Origin: Micromonospora saelicesensis
GTDB lineage: Bacteria; Actinomycetota; Actinomycetes; Mycobacteriales; Micromonosporaceae
DNA: 64,000 bases
NCBI RefSeq assembly: GCF_900091575.1
Contig: NZ_FMCR01000004.1
Location: 596,393 to 660,392 of the forward strand
Direction: 5' to 3'
Shown: positions 1 through 8,299 of the stretch, piece by piece
Position numbering within the stretch: the first letter of the stretch is position 1
Layout: each line of letters opens with the position of its first letter
The notes under the pieces: model-generated
What the model saw: the letters and a program-made list of their open reading frames with translations, nothing else
The model's database searches: none
What the model was told of the DNA's origin: nothing
Made by a program: the position numbers and the translations under genes

Positions 1-1452
1 TTCGACTTCGTCCGCCAGCTCATCGAAGACGACATGATCCCGGACGACGTCACCATCCAGGTGCTCACGCAGTGCCGGGAGCACCTGATCGACCGGACGT
101 TCGAGTCGCTGCGCGGCGCGAAGCGGGCCATCGTGCACTTCTACAACTCGACCTCCACCCTCCAGCGGCGAGTGGTCTTCGGCCTGGACCGGGACGGCAT
201 CGCCGACATCGCCACCACCGGGGCGCGGCTCTGCCAGAAGTACGCCGAGATCCACACCCCGGACACGGAGATCTTCTACGAGTACTCGCCGGAGTCGTAC
301 ACGGGCACCGAGCTGGAGTACGCGCTGGAGGTCTGCTCCCGGGTGATCGACGTGATCGACCCGACCCCGGACCGGCCGCTGATCATCAACCTGCCGGCCA
401 CCGTCGAGATGGCCACCCCCAACGTGTACGCCGACTCGATCGAGTGGATGCACCGGCACCTGCCGCGCCGGGACAGCGTGGTGCTGAGCCTGCACCCGCA
501 CAACGACCGGGGCACCGGCGTGGCCGCCGCCGAGCTGGGCCTGCTCGCCGGCGCGGACCGCATCGAGGGCTGCCTGTTCGGCAACGGTGAGCGCACCGGC
601 AACGTCGACCTGGTGACCCTGGGGCTCAACATCTTCTCCCAGGGCATCGACCCGATGATCGACTTCTCGAACATCGACGAGATCCGGCGAGCCGTCGAGT
701 ACTGCAACCAGCTGCCGGTGCACGAGCGCCACCCGTACGCGGGCGACCTGGTCTACACCGCCTTCTCCGGCTCCCACCAGGACGCGATCAAGAAGGGCTT
801 CGACGCCCTCGTCGCCGACGCGAAGACGGCCGGCGTACCGGTGGACGAGCACACCTGGGCGGTGCCGTACCTGCCGATCGACCCGAAGGACCTGGGCCGC
901 ACCTACGAGGCGGTCATCCGGGTCAACTCGCAGTCCGGCAAGGGCGGCGTCGCGTACATCATGAAGAGCGAGCACCAACTGGACCTGCCGCGCCGGCTCC
1001 AGATCGAGTTCTCCGGGGTGGTGCAGCAGGTCACCGACCACGACGGCGGCGAGGTCGACCCGACCGCCATGTGGGAGATCTTCGCGACGCACTACCTGCT
1101 CGACCACCAGCCCGACCCGGCGGTCCGGCTGGCCGGCTACACGATCGGCACGGCGGACGGCAAGGTCGAGATCGAGGCCCAGGTCGGTGTGGGCGGCGAG
1201 CAGCGCTCGCTCGCCGCGGTCGGCAACGGCCCGATCGACGCGTACGTCAACGCGCTCCAGTCGGTCGGGGTCGGCGTACGGGTGCTCGACTACCACGAGC
1301 ACGCGCTCTCCTCCGGTGGTGACGCGCAGGCCGCCGCGTACGTGGAGTGTGAGGTGGACGGCAGGACGGTCTGGGGTGTCGGCACCGACGCCAACATCGT
1401 CACCGCGTCGATCAAGGCGGTCACCAGCGCCGTCAACCGCGCCCGCCGCTGA
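1..1452 (+). CDS. leuA: 2-isopropylmalate synthase, 5'-truncated by window edge
   Basis: This is the C-terminal 483 residues of LeuA, which condenses acetyl-CoA with 2-ketoisovalerate in the first committed step of leucine synthesis in the cytosol. The reading frame is open from base 1, so the start and roughly the first 90-100 residues lie outside the window (actinobacterial LeuA is about 570-580 aa). The metal-binding motif HPHNDRG (bases 490-510) and the GNGERTGN motif (about 580-603) are intact. The last 130 or so residues form the LeuA allosteric domain that binds leucine as feedback inhibitor. A perfect hairpin follows the stop codon directly. The closest alternatives, citramalate or homocitrate synthases, are less likely given the motif context. 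Confidence 0.95.
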   Translation, partial: FDFVRQLIEDDMIPDDVTIQVLTQCREHLIDRTFESLRGAKRAIVHFYNSTSTLQRRVVFGLDRDGIADIATTGARLCQKYAEIHTPDTEIFYEYSPESYTGTELEYALEVCSRVIDVIDPTPDRPLIINLPATVEMATPNVYADSIEWMHRHLPRRDSVVLSLHPHNDRGTGVAAAELGLLAGADRIEGCLFGNGERTGNVDLVTLGLNIFSQGIDPMIDFSNIDEIRRAVEYCNQLPVHERHPYAGDLVYTAFSGSHQDAIKKGFDALVADAKTAGVPVDEHTWAVPYLPIDPKDLGRTYEAVIRVNSQSGKGGVAYIMKSEHQLDLPRRLQIEFSGVVQQVTDHDGGEVDPTAMWEIFATHYLLDHQPDPAVRLAGYTIGTADGKVEIEAQVGVGGEQRSLAAVGNGPIDAYVNALQSVGVGVRVLDYHEHALSSGGDAQAAAYVECEVDGRTVWGVGTDANIVTASIKAVTSAVNRARR

Positions 1453-1458
1453 CCTGGG

Positions 1459-1500
1459 CGCGACACCCCCGAAGTGGGTTCCTACTTCGGGGGTGTCGCG
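1459..1500. terminator. bidirectional hairpin terminator between leuA and the MFS exporter
   Basis: A perfect 17-bp stem (1459-1475 with 1484-1500) closes an 8-nt loop. It begins 6 bases after the leuA stop, and the leftward exporter gene ends inside it: its TAG stop lies at 1482-1484, at the loop/stem border. There is no U-tract on either strand, as is common for actinobacterial terminators. It probably ends both convergent transcripts. Confidence 0.8.
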
Positions 1501-2975
1501 GCGGGCAGTGAATGGCAGGGCTGGGACGGCGGGGCTTTCCGGGGCGGTCGGTGCACCAGCACCAGGGCCAGCAGCGCGCCGGCCACGAGCAGCCCGGCAC
1601 ACCACTCCATCGCGCCCCGGAACGCGTCGGTCAGCTCGGCCTTCTGCTCGTACCCACCGCCGGAAAGCCCGACGAGCAGCGGCAGCGCCGCCACCGCGAG
1701 CAGGCCGCCGGCGCGGGACGCGGCGTTGTTGAACCCGCTGGCCACCCCGGAGAACCGGTCCTGCACGGCGGCCAGCACCGACGCGGTCAGCGGTGCCACC
1801 ACCAGGGTCAACCCGATGCCGAAGAGCAGCACCCCGGGCAGCACGTCCCGCCAGTACGACGCGCCCGGTCCGACGCCGCGCAGCAGCAGCAGGCCGACCG
1901 CGGCGACCACCGGTCCGATGGCGAGCGGCAGCCGTGGGCCGATCCGGGCGGACAGCGCACCGGCGCGCGCGGAGCCGACCAACAGCAGCAGGGTCATCGG
2001 CAGCAACGCGATGCCGGTGCGGAAGGCCGACCAGCCGACCACGTTCTGCAGGTAGACGGCGAAGAAGAAGGTGAAGCCGCCGAGTGCCGCGTAGACGACG
2101 ACTGTGAAGAGGTTCAGCACCGAGAAGAGTCGGCTGCTGAACAGCCCGGTGGGCAGCATCGCCGCGTCGCCACGCCGCCGTTCCAGCAGGACGAAGGCCA
2201 CCGCGGCGAGCACCCCGATCACGGCTGCGGTCAGCACCTCGGCGGAGTCGAACCCGCGGGCCGGCGCGTCGATCAGCGCGTAGGTGACGCCGGCGAGCGC
2301 GAGCGCTCCGAGCAGGGCTCCGGCGACGTCGAACCGTCGTCGGGTCCGATCCCGTCCCTCGGTGCGGGAGGCGCTCTCGTCCCGGCTCTCCGGCACCCAG
2401 CGCAGGGCGGCCAGCAGCACCAGCACGGCGATCGGCAGGTTGAGGAAGAAGATCCAGCGCCAGGAGAGCGCGTCGATCAGCCAGCCCCCGATGAACGGGC
2501 CCAGCGCTGTGGACACCCCGGACAGCCCAGCCCAGGCGCCGATCGCCCGGCCCCGGTCGTCCGGATGGAAGCTTGCCTGGAGCACCGACAGCGACCCGGG
2601 TGTGAGCAACGCGCCACCGGCGCCCTGGAGGAATCGGGCCGCGATCAGCATGCCGGTGTCCTGGGCCAGCCCGCAGAGCACGGAGGCGGCGGTGAACCAG
2701 ACCACGCCGATGAGGAAGATGCGTCGCCGACCGAAGCGGTCGCCGAGCGCGCCGCCGAGCAGCACGAACGCCGCCAGCATCAGCAGATAGCCGTTGATGG
2801 TCCACTGGAGATCGGCCACGTTCGCGCCGAGGTCCTGCCCGAGTTTCGGCAGCGCCACGTTGACGACGGTGCTGTCGAGGAAGACCATGCCAGAGGCGAG
2901 TACGGCGGCGAGCAGCGTGCCCCGGCCGGCGGTGGTGCCCATCCGGAGGGCGGTCGCCGGTACGGGTGCGGTCAT
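1482..2975 (-). CDS. MFS multidrug exporter, DHA2 (EmrB/QacA) family
   Basis: A 497-aa integral membrane drug:H+ antiporter that probably exports cationic or hydrophobic toxic compounds. The N-terminal part carries the DHA2 features: a membrane helix with LDSTVVNVALP, motif A GALGDRFGRRR in the 2-3 loop, and motif C around GVSTALGPFIGGW in helix 5. The length and long hydrophobic tail fit 14 helices. I chose the ATG at 2973-2975 because the protein then starts just before the first helix; the frame stays open further upstream but encodes a basic, unconserved-looking stretch. The gene is convergent with leuA and divergent from the HNH gene. The substrate cannot be read from sequence. Confidence 0.85.
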   Translation of the reverse strand: MTAPVPATALRMGTTAGRGTLLAAVLASGMVFLDSTVVNVALPKLGQDLGANVADLQWTINGYLLMLAAFVLLGGALGDRFGRRRIFLIGVVWFTAASVLCGLAQDTGMLIAARFLQGAGGALLTPGSLSVLQASFHPDDRGRAIGAWAGLSGVSTALGPFIGGWLIDALSWRWIFFLNLPIAVLVLLAALRWVPESRDESASRTEGRDRTRRRFDVAGALLGALALAGVTYALIDAPARGFDSAEVLTAAVIGVLAAVAFVLLERRRGDAAMLPTGLFSSRLFSVLNLFTVVVYAALGGFTFFFAVYLQNVVGWSAFRTGIALLPMTLLLLVGSARAGALSARIGPRLPLAIGPVVAAVGLLLLRGVGPGASYWRDVLPGVLLFGIGLTLVVAPLTASVLAAVQDRFSGVASGFNNAASRAGGLLAVAALPLLVGLSGGGYEQKAELTDAFRGAMEWCAGLLVAGALLALVLVHRPPRKAPPSQPCHSLPAATPPK

Positions 2976-3082
2976 CCCACCAATCTGCCTTGCATCATGT
3001 GGGAGACGCCACGAAACGCCGAAACCGTGCCCGGGTACTGTGCGCAATCGCCGGGAGCCCCCAAGCTGGAGAGGTGTCGTCT

Positions 3083-3739
3083 GTGCGTACCAGATCAGGA
3101 CCGCGAGCGGCGGTGGCCGCGCTCACCGCGGCGCTGGCGCTCGGCGTGGTCGGTTGTGTCCCGCAGGATGAGCCGACCACACCGCCGTCGAGCGACGGCG
3201 GCAACGCCGCGGAGCAGTTGAGTCAGCTCACCGTCGCTACCGCCGGCTCGATGAAGGGCTACAGCCGGGAGCGTTTCCCGCACTGGCGGGACACCGGCAA
3301 GAACTGCGATATCCGGGACAGCATCCTCCAGCGCGACGGCAAGGACGTGAAGCTCTCCGGCTGCAACGTGGTCGGTGGGCGCTGGGAGAGCGTGTACGAC
3401 GGTCGCAGCTTCTCGGATCCCTCCGACGTGGACATCGACCACATGGTGCCGTTGGCCAATGCGTGGCGCTCGGGTGCCGACGAGTGGGACAACGCGAAGC
3501 GCGGGGATTTCGCCAACGACACCACCCGTCCGCAGCTCTTCGCGGTTTCCGCCTCGTCGAACCGGGCAAAGGGTGACCAGGACCCGTCGCAGTGGAAGCC
3601 GGCAAACCGGTCTTACTGGTGCAAATACGCCCAGGACTGGGTGACGGTCAAGCACTACTGGCGGCTGACGGTGACCACCGCCGAGAAGGCCGCCCTGACC
3701 GACATGTTGGAGGGCTGTTCAGTGGGGAGCGATTCGTGA
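3083..3739 (+). CDS. secreted HNH-family endonuclease lipoprotein (DUF1524/GmrSD C-terminal type)
   Basis: A 218-aa predicted exported nuclease. The N-terminus is a lipoprotein signal with lipobox V-V-G-C (Cys25). The catalytic part has the DIDHMVPLANAW motif (residues 117-128, the HNH His at 120) followed by the conserved LFAVSASSNRAKGDQDP block (Asn near 160), the pattern of the DUF1524 / GmrSD C-terminal HNH family. Such stand-alone secreted members are common in actinomycetes and probably degrade extracellular DNA; that role is inference. The GTG start is supported by GGAGAGG eight bases upstream. Four cysteines outside the lipobox may form disulfides. The stop overlaps the next start (GTGA at 3736-3739), so the two genes are translationally coupled. 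Confidence 0.82.
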   Translation: MRTRSGPRAAVAALTAALALGVVGCVPQDEPTTPPSSDGGNAAEQLSQLTVATAGSMKGYSRERFPHWRDTGKNCDIRDSILQRDGKDVKLSGCNVVGGRWESVYDGRSFSDPSDVDIDHMVPLANAWRSGADEWDNAKRGDFANDTTRPQLFAVSASSNRAKGDQDPSQWKPANRSYWCKYAQDWVTVKHYWRLTVTTAEKAALTDMLEGCSVGSDS

Positions 3740-4104
3740 GCGCCGCCGGGGAGAGCGGCCCGTCCGCCGCCGGCATGACCGCCGACGGCACCGCCGAGAC
3801 CCCCGCCGCCGTACCGGGTGCCGGCATGGTCGCGGATTCGGGCGGGGCGGCCGGCCCGCAGGCCCGCACCACCGACATCGTGCCCGGCCCCGGCGGCGTG
3901 ATGACCGACGAGGTCGGCGTCGTCACCGGTGACCTGACGCTGCGCACCGAGTACGCGGACGGCAAGGTGACACTGCGGGTGCAGTACAAGGACGCGGACG
4001 AGTGGTACGCGGTGACCGGCACGTCGGTCACGCTGGCCGACCCGGCTGGGCTGGACGCGGTGCACGGCGTCGCCGTGGGGCTGCTGAACCGCCCCGAGGG
4101 CTGA
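3736..4104 (+). CDS. conserved hypothetical protein coupled to the HNH nuclease
   Basis: A 122-aa protein I do not recognise. The GTG start overlaps the nuclease stop codon and has GGGGAG six bases upstream, a good ribosome site. The first half is a Gly/Ala/Pro-rich linker; the second half (about residues 55-122) is a folded-looking domain with alternating hydrophobic strands, ending near AVHGVAVGLLNRPEG. There is no signal peptide or membrane segment, so unlike its partner it looks cytosolic. The coupling suggests joint regulation with the nuclease; an immunity or partner role is possible but there is no direct sign of it. Confidence 0.7.
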   Translation: MSAAGESGPSAAGMTADGTAETPAAVPGAGMVADSGGAAGPQARTTDIVPGPGGVMTDEVGVVTGDLTLRTEYADGKVTLRVQYKDADEWYAVTGTSVTLADPAGLDAVHGVAVGLLNRPEG

Positions 4105-4128
4105 CCAGCGCCGGCACCGCGTCCAGTC

Positions 4129-5232
4129 TCAGACGTACGAGCCGGGCTCGGTGGGCGCGGAGACCACGCCCGGCGCGTCCCCCTCGCCCTCGGGTCGGAC
4201 GATCTGCGCGCTGACCCCGTGCGGGCGCAGTTCGCCGCTGGCGATCTGCTCGGCCCAGTGGCAGGCCACCCGGCTGGCGCCGATGTCCCGCAGCACCGGT
4301 CGCTCGTCGGCGCAGCGGGTGGGCTGCGCCCACGGGCAGCGGGTGTGGAAGCGGCAGCCGGACGGCGGGTTGGCCGGCGACGGCAGGTCACCGGCGAGCA
4401 GGATCCGCTCCCGGCGGTCCTCCACGTCCGGGTCCGGCACCGGCACCGCCGACATCAGCGCCCGGGTGTACGGGTGCAGCGGCTCGTTGTAGAGCCTGTC
4501 GCTCGGCGCCTCCTCGACCAGCGCGCCCAGGTACATGACGCCGACCGTGTCGGAGATGTGCCGCACCACCGCGAGGTCGTGCGCGATCACCAGGTAGGTC
4601 AGCCCCAGGCTGTCCTGGAGTTCGTCCAGCAGGTTGACCACCTGGGCCTGGATCGACACGTCGAGCGCCGAGACCGGCTCGTCGGCGACGATCAGCTCCG
4701 GCCCGAGCACCAGCGCGCGGGCGATGCCGATGCGCTGCCGCTGCCCGCCGGAGAACTCGTGCGGGTAGCGGGACAGCGCCCAGCGCGGCAGCCCGACCGC
4801 GTCCAGGGTTTCGCCGATGATCCGTCGACGGTCGGTGCGGTCGGTGCCGATCCCGTGGGTCTGCAGGCCCTCGGTCAGGATCGATTCGACGTTCTGCCGG
4901 GGGTCGAGGCTGGACATCGGGTCCTGGAAGATCATCTGCATCCGGCGACGCATGCTGCGCAGCTTGCCGGGCGGCAGCGTCGTCAGCTCGACGCCGTCGA
5001 AGCTGACCTCACCGGCGGTCGGCGGGGTGAGCTGGAGCAGCGCCCGGCCCAACGTGGACTTACCGCAACCGGACTCACCCACCAGGCCGTACGTCTTGCC
5101 CCGCGCGATGCTCAGGTCGACCCCGTCGACGGCCTTCACCTGGCCGACCACCCGGTCGAAGAGCACCCCCCGTTTGATCGGGAAGTGCACCTTCAGGTCG
5201 CGCACCTCGACGAGGACGTCGTTCTCACTCAC
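4129..5232 (-). CDS. oligopeptide/dipeptide ABC transporter ATP-binding protein (OppF/DppF type)
   Basis: A 367-aa cytosolic ATPase, the second of the two that power the peptide importer encoded upstream. Walker A GESGCGKST is at residues 52-60, followed by the FSGGQRQR signature and ADEPVSALD Walker B. The C-terminal oligopeptide/dipeptide extension keeps the cysteine-rich stretch CRFHTRCPWAQPTRC, a site proposed in related proteins to hold an iron-sulfur cluster. The GTG start at 5230-5232 overlaps the stop of the preceding gene (GTGA) and has a perfect AGGAGG seven bases upstream. It is the last gene of the operon; no clear terminator hairpin was found between it and the convergent gene ending at 4104. 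Confidence 0.92.
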   Translation of the reverse strand: MSENDVLVEVRDLKVHFPIKRGVLFDRVVGQVKAVDGVDLSIARGKTYGLVGESGCGKSTLGRALLQLTPPTAGEVSFDGVELTTLPPGKLRSMRRRMQMIFQDPMSSLDPRQNVESILTEGLQTHGIGTDRTDRRRIIGETLDAVGLPRWALSRYPHEFSGGQRQRIGIARALVLGPELIVADEPVSALDVSIQAQVVNLLDELQDSLGLTYLVIAHDLAVVRHISDTVGVMYLGALVEEAPSDRLYNEPLHPYTRALMSAVPVPDPDVEDRRERILLAGDLPSPANPPSGCRFHTRCPWAQPTRCADERPVLRDIGASRVACHWAEQIASGELRPHGVSAQIVRPEGEGDAPGVVSAPTEPGSYV

Positions 5233-6242
5233 GCTGATTCCTCCTCGCGCGGGGCGGGCACCATGCCCGGCAGCGGCTCCGGGTTGACGCACCGGTAGCT
5301 CCGTCCGTCGTGCGCGTGCACCAGCTCCGGCGGCTCACCCACACACTCGTCGATCCGACGGGCGCAGCGCGGGGCGAAGGCGCATCCGTCCGGCCAGGGC
5401 AGCAGGTCGCGGACCGAACCGGGGATCGGGTTGAGCTTCTCGCCCCGCCCGGCGTCAAGGCGCGGCACCGAGCCGAGCAGACCCACTGTGTACGGGTGAC
5501 GCGGCTGGCGGAACAGCGGACGACGGCGGGCCGTCTCCACCACCCGGCCGCCGTAGAGCACGTTGACGGTGTCGACCATGCCGGCCACCACACCGAGATC
5601 GTGCGTGATCATCAACAGTGCGGTGCCGGAGTCCCGGACCAGTTCCTTGAGCAGCTCCAGGATCTGGGCCTGGATGGTGACGTCCAGCGCGGTGGTCGGC
5701 TCGTCGGCGATCAGCAGCCGAGGCTGGCAGGCCACCGCCATCGCGATGAGCGCACGCTGGCGCATCCCACCGGAGAGCTGGTGCGGATACTCCTTGAGCC
5801 GCCGCTTCGGGTCCGGGATGCCGACCCGGTCCAGCAGCGCCGCCGCCTCCTTCGCCGCGGTCTCGCCCTTCATCCCCCGGTGCCGGGCGAGCACCTCGGT
5901 CACCTGCAACCCGATCGGGATCACCGGGTTCAACGAGGAGAGCGGGTCCTGGAAGATCATCGCGATGTCCCGGCCCCGGATGTCCCGCCGCGACCGGTCG
6001 TCGAGCTGGAGCAGGTCCGTGCCGTCGAAGACGGCCTTGCCGCCGACCCGCAGGCCGGGCTGCTTGGGCAGCAGACCCATGATCGCGAGCGAGGTGACGC
6101 TCTTGCCACAGCCGGACTCGCCGACCAGGCCGACCACCTCACCGGCGTCGACCGAGAAGGACACCCCGTCGACCGCGTGCACGGCCCGCTGGCCGCGGCG
6201 CGCGAACGTGACGGAGAGATCTTCAACTTCGAGCAGTGCCAT
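5229..6242 (-). CDS. oligopeptide/dipeptide ABC transporter ATP-binding protein (OppD/DppD type)
   Basis: A 337-aa ATPase of the peptide importer. Walker A GESGCGKSV spans residues 41-49; the LSGGMRQR signature and LIADEPTTALD Walker B follow. The C-terminal domain has the cysteine pattern GCAFAPRCARRIDEC of the OppD/DppD extension. The ATG start lies 8 bases after the stop of the upstream permease gene and a GGAAG element precedes it. It forms a heterodimer with the neighbouring OppF/DppF-type subunit, as is usual for this family. The ligand (peptides versus nickel or other small ligands) cannot be settled from the ATPase. Confidence 0.93.
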   Translation of the reverse strand: MALLEVEDLSVTFARRGQRAVHAVDGVSFSVDAGEVVGLVGESGCGKSVTSLAIMGLLPKQPGLRVGGKAVFDGTDLLQLDDRSRRDIRGRDIAMIFQDPLSSLNPVIPIGLQVTEVLARHRGMKGETAAKEAAALLDRVGIPDPKRRLKEYPHQLSGGMRQRALIAMAVACQPRLLIADEPTTALDVTIQAQILELLKELVRDSGTALLMITHDLGVVAGMVDTVNVLYGGRVVETARRRPLFRQPRHPYTVGLLGSVPRLDAGRGEKLNPIPGSVRDLLPWPDGCAFAPRCARRIDECVGEPPELVHAHDGRSYRCVNPEPLPGMVPAPREEESA

Positions 6243-6250
6243 TGCCGGGC

Positions 6251-7213
6251 CTACTTCCGCAGCTTCGGGTCGAGGGCCTCACGCATCGCCTCACCCAGCA
6301 GGGTGAAGCCGAGCGCGGTGATGATGATCGCGACGGCCGGGTAGATCGCCAGTGACGGCCGGATGCCGAGGTACTGCTGCGCGTCGGCGAGCATGACCCC
6401 CCACTCCGGTACGGCGGTGTCCGGGTTGCCGAGGCCGAGGAAGGAGAGCGCCGCGGCCTCGATGATCGCGGTGGCCAGGGTCAGCGTGGCCTGCACGATC
6501 ACCGGGGCGAGCGAGTTCGGCACCACGTGGGTCAGCGCGATCTTCGACTTCTTGACGCCGAGCGAGGTCGCCGCCAGCACGTAGTCGCTGTTGGCCTGGG
6601 AGATCATCGAGCCGCGCAGCAGCCGGGCGAACACCGGCACCGAGACCACGCCGACCGCGATCATCACGGTGGTCAGGCTGGCCCCGAGCAGGGCGGCGAT
6701 GCTCACCGCCAGCAGCAGGCTCGGCATCGCCAGCAGCATGTCGATGAAGCGCATCAGGGTGGTGTCGATCCACCGCCCCCACCGGCCACCGAGGCCGGCC
6801 GCAGCACCGGAGACGCCACCGATCAGTGCGCCGATCGCCAGACCGATCAGGGTGGAGACCACGCCGACCAGCAGGGTCTGGCGGGCACCCACGATCATCC
6901 GGCTGAACTCGTCACGGCCCTGATGGTCGTAGCCGAACCAGTGGTCGCCGTTCGGGCCGGGGATGACACCGGGCTTGATCAGCCCTTCCCGAATACCGAT
7001 CGTGTCCGTCGCCGCGTACGGCACGAGGAACGGTCCGACCACCGCGACCAGCACGAAGAGCGCCAGGATGACGGCGCCGACGATCGCTGCCGGGTTGCCG
7101 CGCAGCCGGCGGAACGCCTCCTGCCAGAGGCTGACGCCGCGTTCGTCGTCACGGGCGGCCAACTCGGAGAGCCGGTCGATCTTCTCGCGCTTCTTGCCCG
7201 GGCTGAGTGTCAT
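6251..7213 (-). CDS. peptide ABC transporter permease (OppC/DppC type)
   Basis: A 320-aa inner-membrane permease. An N-terminal cytoplasmic segment is followed by the first helix (around AAIVGAVILALFVLVAVVG) and the OppC-type N-terminal domain, then the BPD transport domain with the EAA loop around EAAALSFLGLG. The ATG start at 7211-7213 overlaps the upstream permease stop (ATGA), so translation is coupled. Longer in-frame extensions upstream lie over the upstream permease gene and are not used. It pairs with the OppB/DppB-type subunit to form the pore. Confidence 0.93.
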   Translation of the reverse strand: MTLSPGKKREKIDRLSELAARDDERGVSLWQEAFRRLRGNPAAIVGAVILALFVLVAVVGPFLVPYAATDTIGIREGLIKPGVIPGPNGDHWFGYDHQGRDEFSRMIVGARQTLLVGVVSTLIGLAIGALIGGVSGAAAGLGGRWGRWIDTTLMRFIDMLLAMPSLLLAVSIAALLGASLTTVMIAVGVVSVPVFARLLRGSMISQANSDYVLAATSLGVKKSKIALTHVVPNSLAPVIVQATLTLATAIIEAAALSFLGLGNPDTAVPEWGVMLADAQQYLGIRPSLAIYPAVAIIITALGFTLLGEAMREALDPKLRK

Positions 7214-8214
7214 CGCACCCTCACCCTCGGGTCGATGAAGCTGTAGGAGAGGTCGACCAGGAGGTTCACCAGCACGTACACCACCGCGATGATCAGAATG
7301 AAGCCCATCAGCACCGGATAGTCGCGCTGGCCGATGGCCTCGGCGACGAACGCTCCAATGCCACTGAAGGCGAAGACGGTCTCGGTCAGCACCGCGCCGG
7401 AGAGCAGGCCGCCCGCGAGCAGACCGATCGAGGTGGCGACCGGCAGCATCGCGTTGCGCAGTACGTGCCGGCGACGGACCGTCTGCTCGGTCAGGCCCTT
7501 CGCCTCGGCGGTGCGGACGAAGTCCTCGTTGAGCACCTCCAGCACGCTCGCCCGGGTGATCCGGACGATGATCGCCAGCGGGATGCTGGCCAGCGCGATG
7601 GCGGGCAGCACCAGATGCCAGAGCGCGTCGGCGGCGGCGTCCCACTCGCGGGTCATCAGGCCATCGAGGACGAAGAAATTGGTGACCCGGGTCGCCTCAA
7701 GCGTCGGGTCCTGCCGGCCGCTGGACGGGAACCAGTGCAGGTTCTCCGAGAAGATCGCCTTGAGTACGTAGCCCAGGAAGAAGACCGGGATGCAGATGCC
7801 GATCAGCGAACCGCCCACTGACGCGTGGTCCAGGAAACGGCCGCGACGACGGGCGGCCAGGTAGCCCAGCGGGATGCCGATGCCGATCGCGATGATCATC
7901 GCGGTGATGGTCAGCTCGACGGTGCCGGGGAAGCGCTCGATGAACTCCGTGGTGACCGCCCGCTTGGTGGAGGTCGACGTGCCCAGGTCGAGCTTGATCA
8001 TCCGCCGGACGAACCGGCCGTACTGCACCAGGATGGGCTCGTCGAGCCCCATGTTGCGGCGGATGGCGGCACGCATCTCGGGCGTGCCGCGCTCGCCGAG
8101 GATGGCGGTCTCGGGGCCGCCGGGGAGCCGGCGGAGCCAGATGAAGAGCAGAAGGGAGAGCCCGAACAGCGTGGGTATCAGCTGAAGCAGGCGCCTGACG
8201 ATGAACCGGAACAC
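7210..8214 (-). CDS. peptide ABC transporter permease (OppB/DppB type)
   Basis: A 334-aa integral membrane permease of the binding-protein-dependent type. It starts with the standard OppB/DppB opening (FRFIVRRLLQLIPTLFG) and has the conserved NMGLDEPILVQYGRF segment after the first helix, then five further helices. The start is GTG at 8212-8214 with a GAGG element 5 bases upstream. A 15-bp hairpin lies between it and the upstream substrate-binding protein gene, so it is probably expressed at a lower level than that gene. Confidence 0.93.
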   Translation of the reverse strand: MFRFIVRRLLQLIPTLFGLSLLLFIWLRRLPGGPETAILGERGTPEMRAAIRRNMGLDEPILVQYGRFVRRMIKLDLGTSTSTKRAVTTEFIERFPGTVELTITAMIIAIGIGIPLGYLAARRRGRFLDHASVGGSLIGICIPVFFLGYVLKAIFSENLHWFPSSGRQDPTLEATRVTNFFVLDGLMTREWDAAADALWHLVLPAIALASIPLAIIVRITRASVLEVLNEDFVRTAEAKGLTEQTVRRRHVLRNAMLPVATSIGLLAGGLLSGAVLTETVFAFSGIGAFVAEAIGQRDYPVLMGFILIIAVVYVLVNLLVDLSYSFIDPRVRVR

Positions 8215-8241
8215 GGCGGCCTCGAAGGGGTGCGGAGGGTT

Positions 8242-8274
8242 GCGGGCGGGCGCTGTGCGACAGCGCCCGCCCGC
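8242..8274 (-). terminator. intra-operon hairpin between binding protein and permease genes
   Basis: A perfect 15-bp GC stem (8242-8256 with 8260-8274) with a 3-nt loop lies in the 85-bp gap between the substrate-binding protein stop and the permease start. On the transcribed strand it would act as a partial terminator or a 3' mRNA stabiliser. This is the usual way importers make more binding protein than permease. Confidence 0.7.
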
Positions 8275-8299
8275 GTTCCTTGCTGCGTCAGATCAGGAC

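Noticed and set aside
1512..3221. 569-codon plus frame opposite the MFS gene
   Set aside because: It is the antisense frame of the exporter, rich in Gln/Gly/Arg, without a ribosome site or motif.
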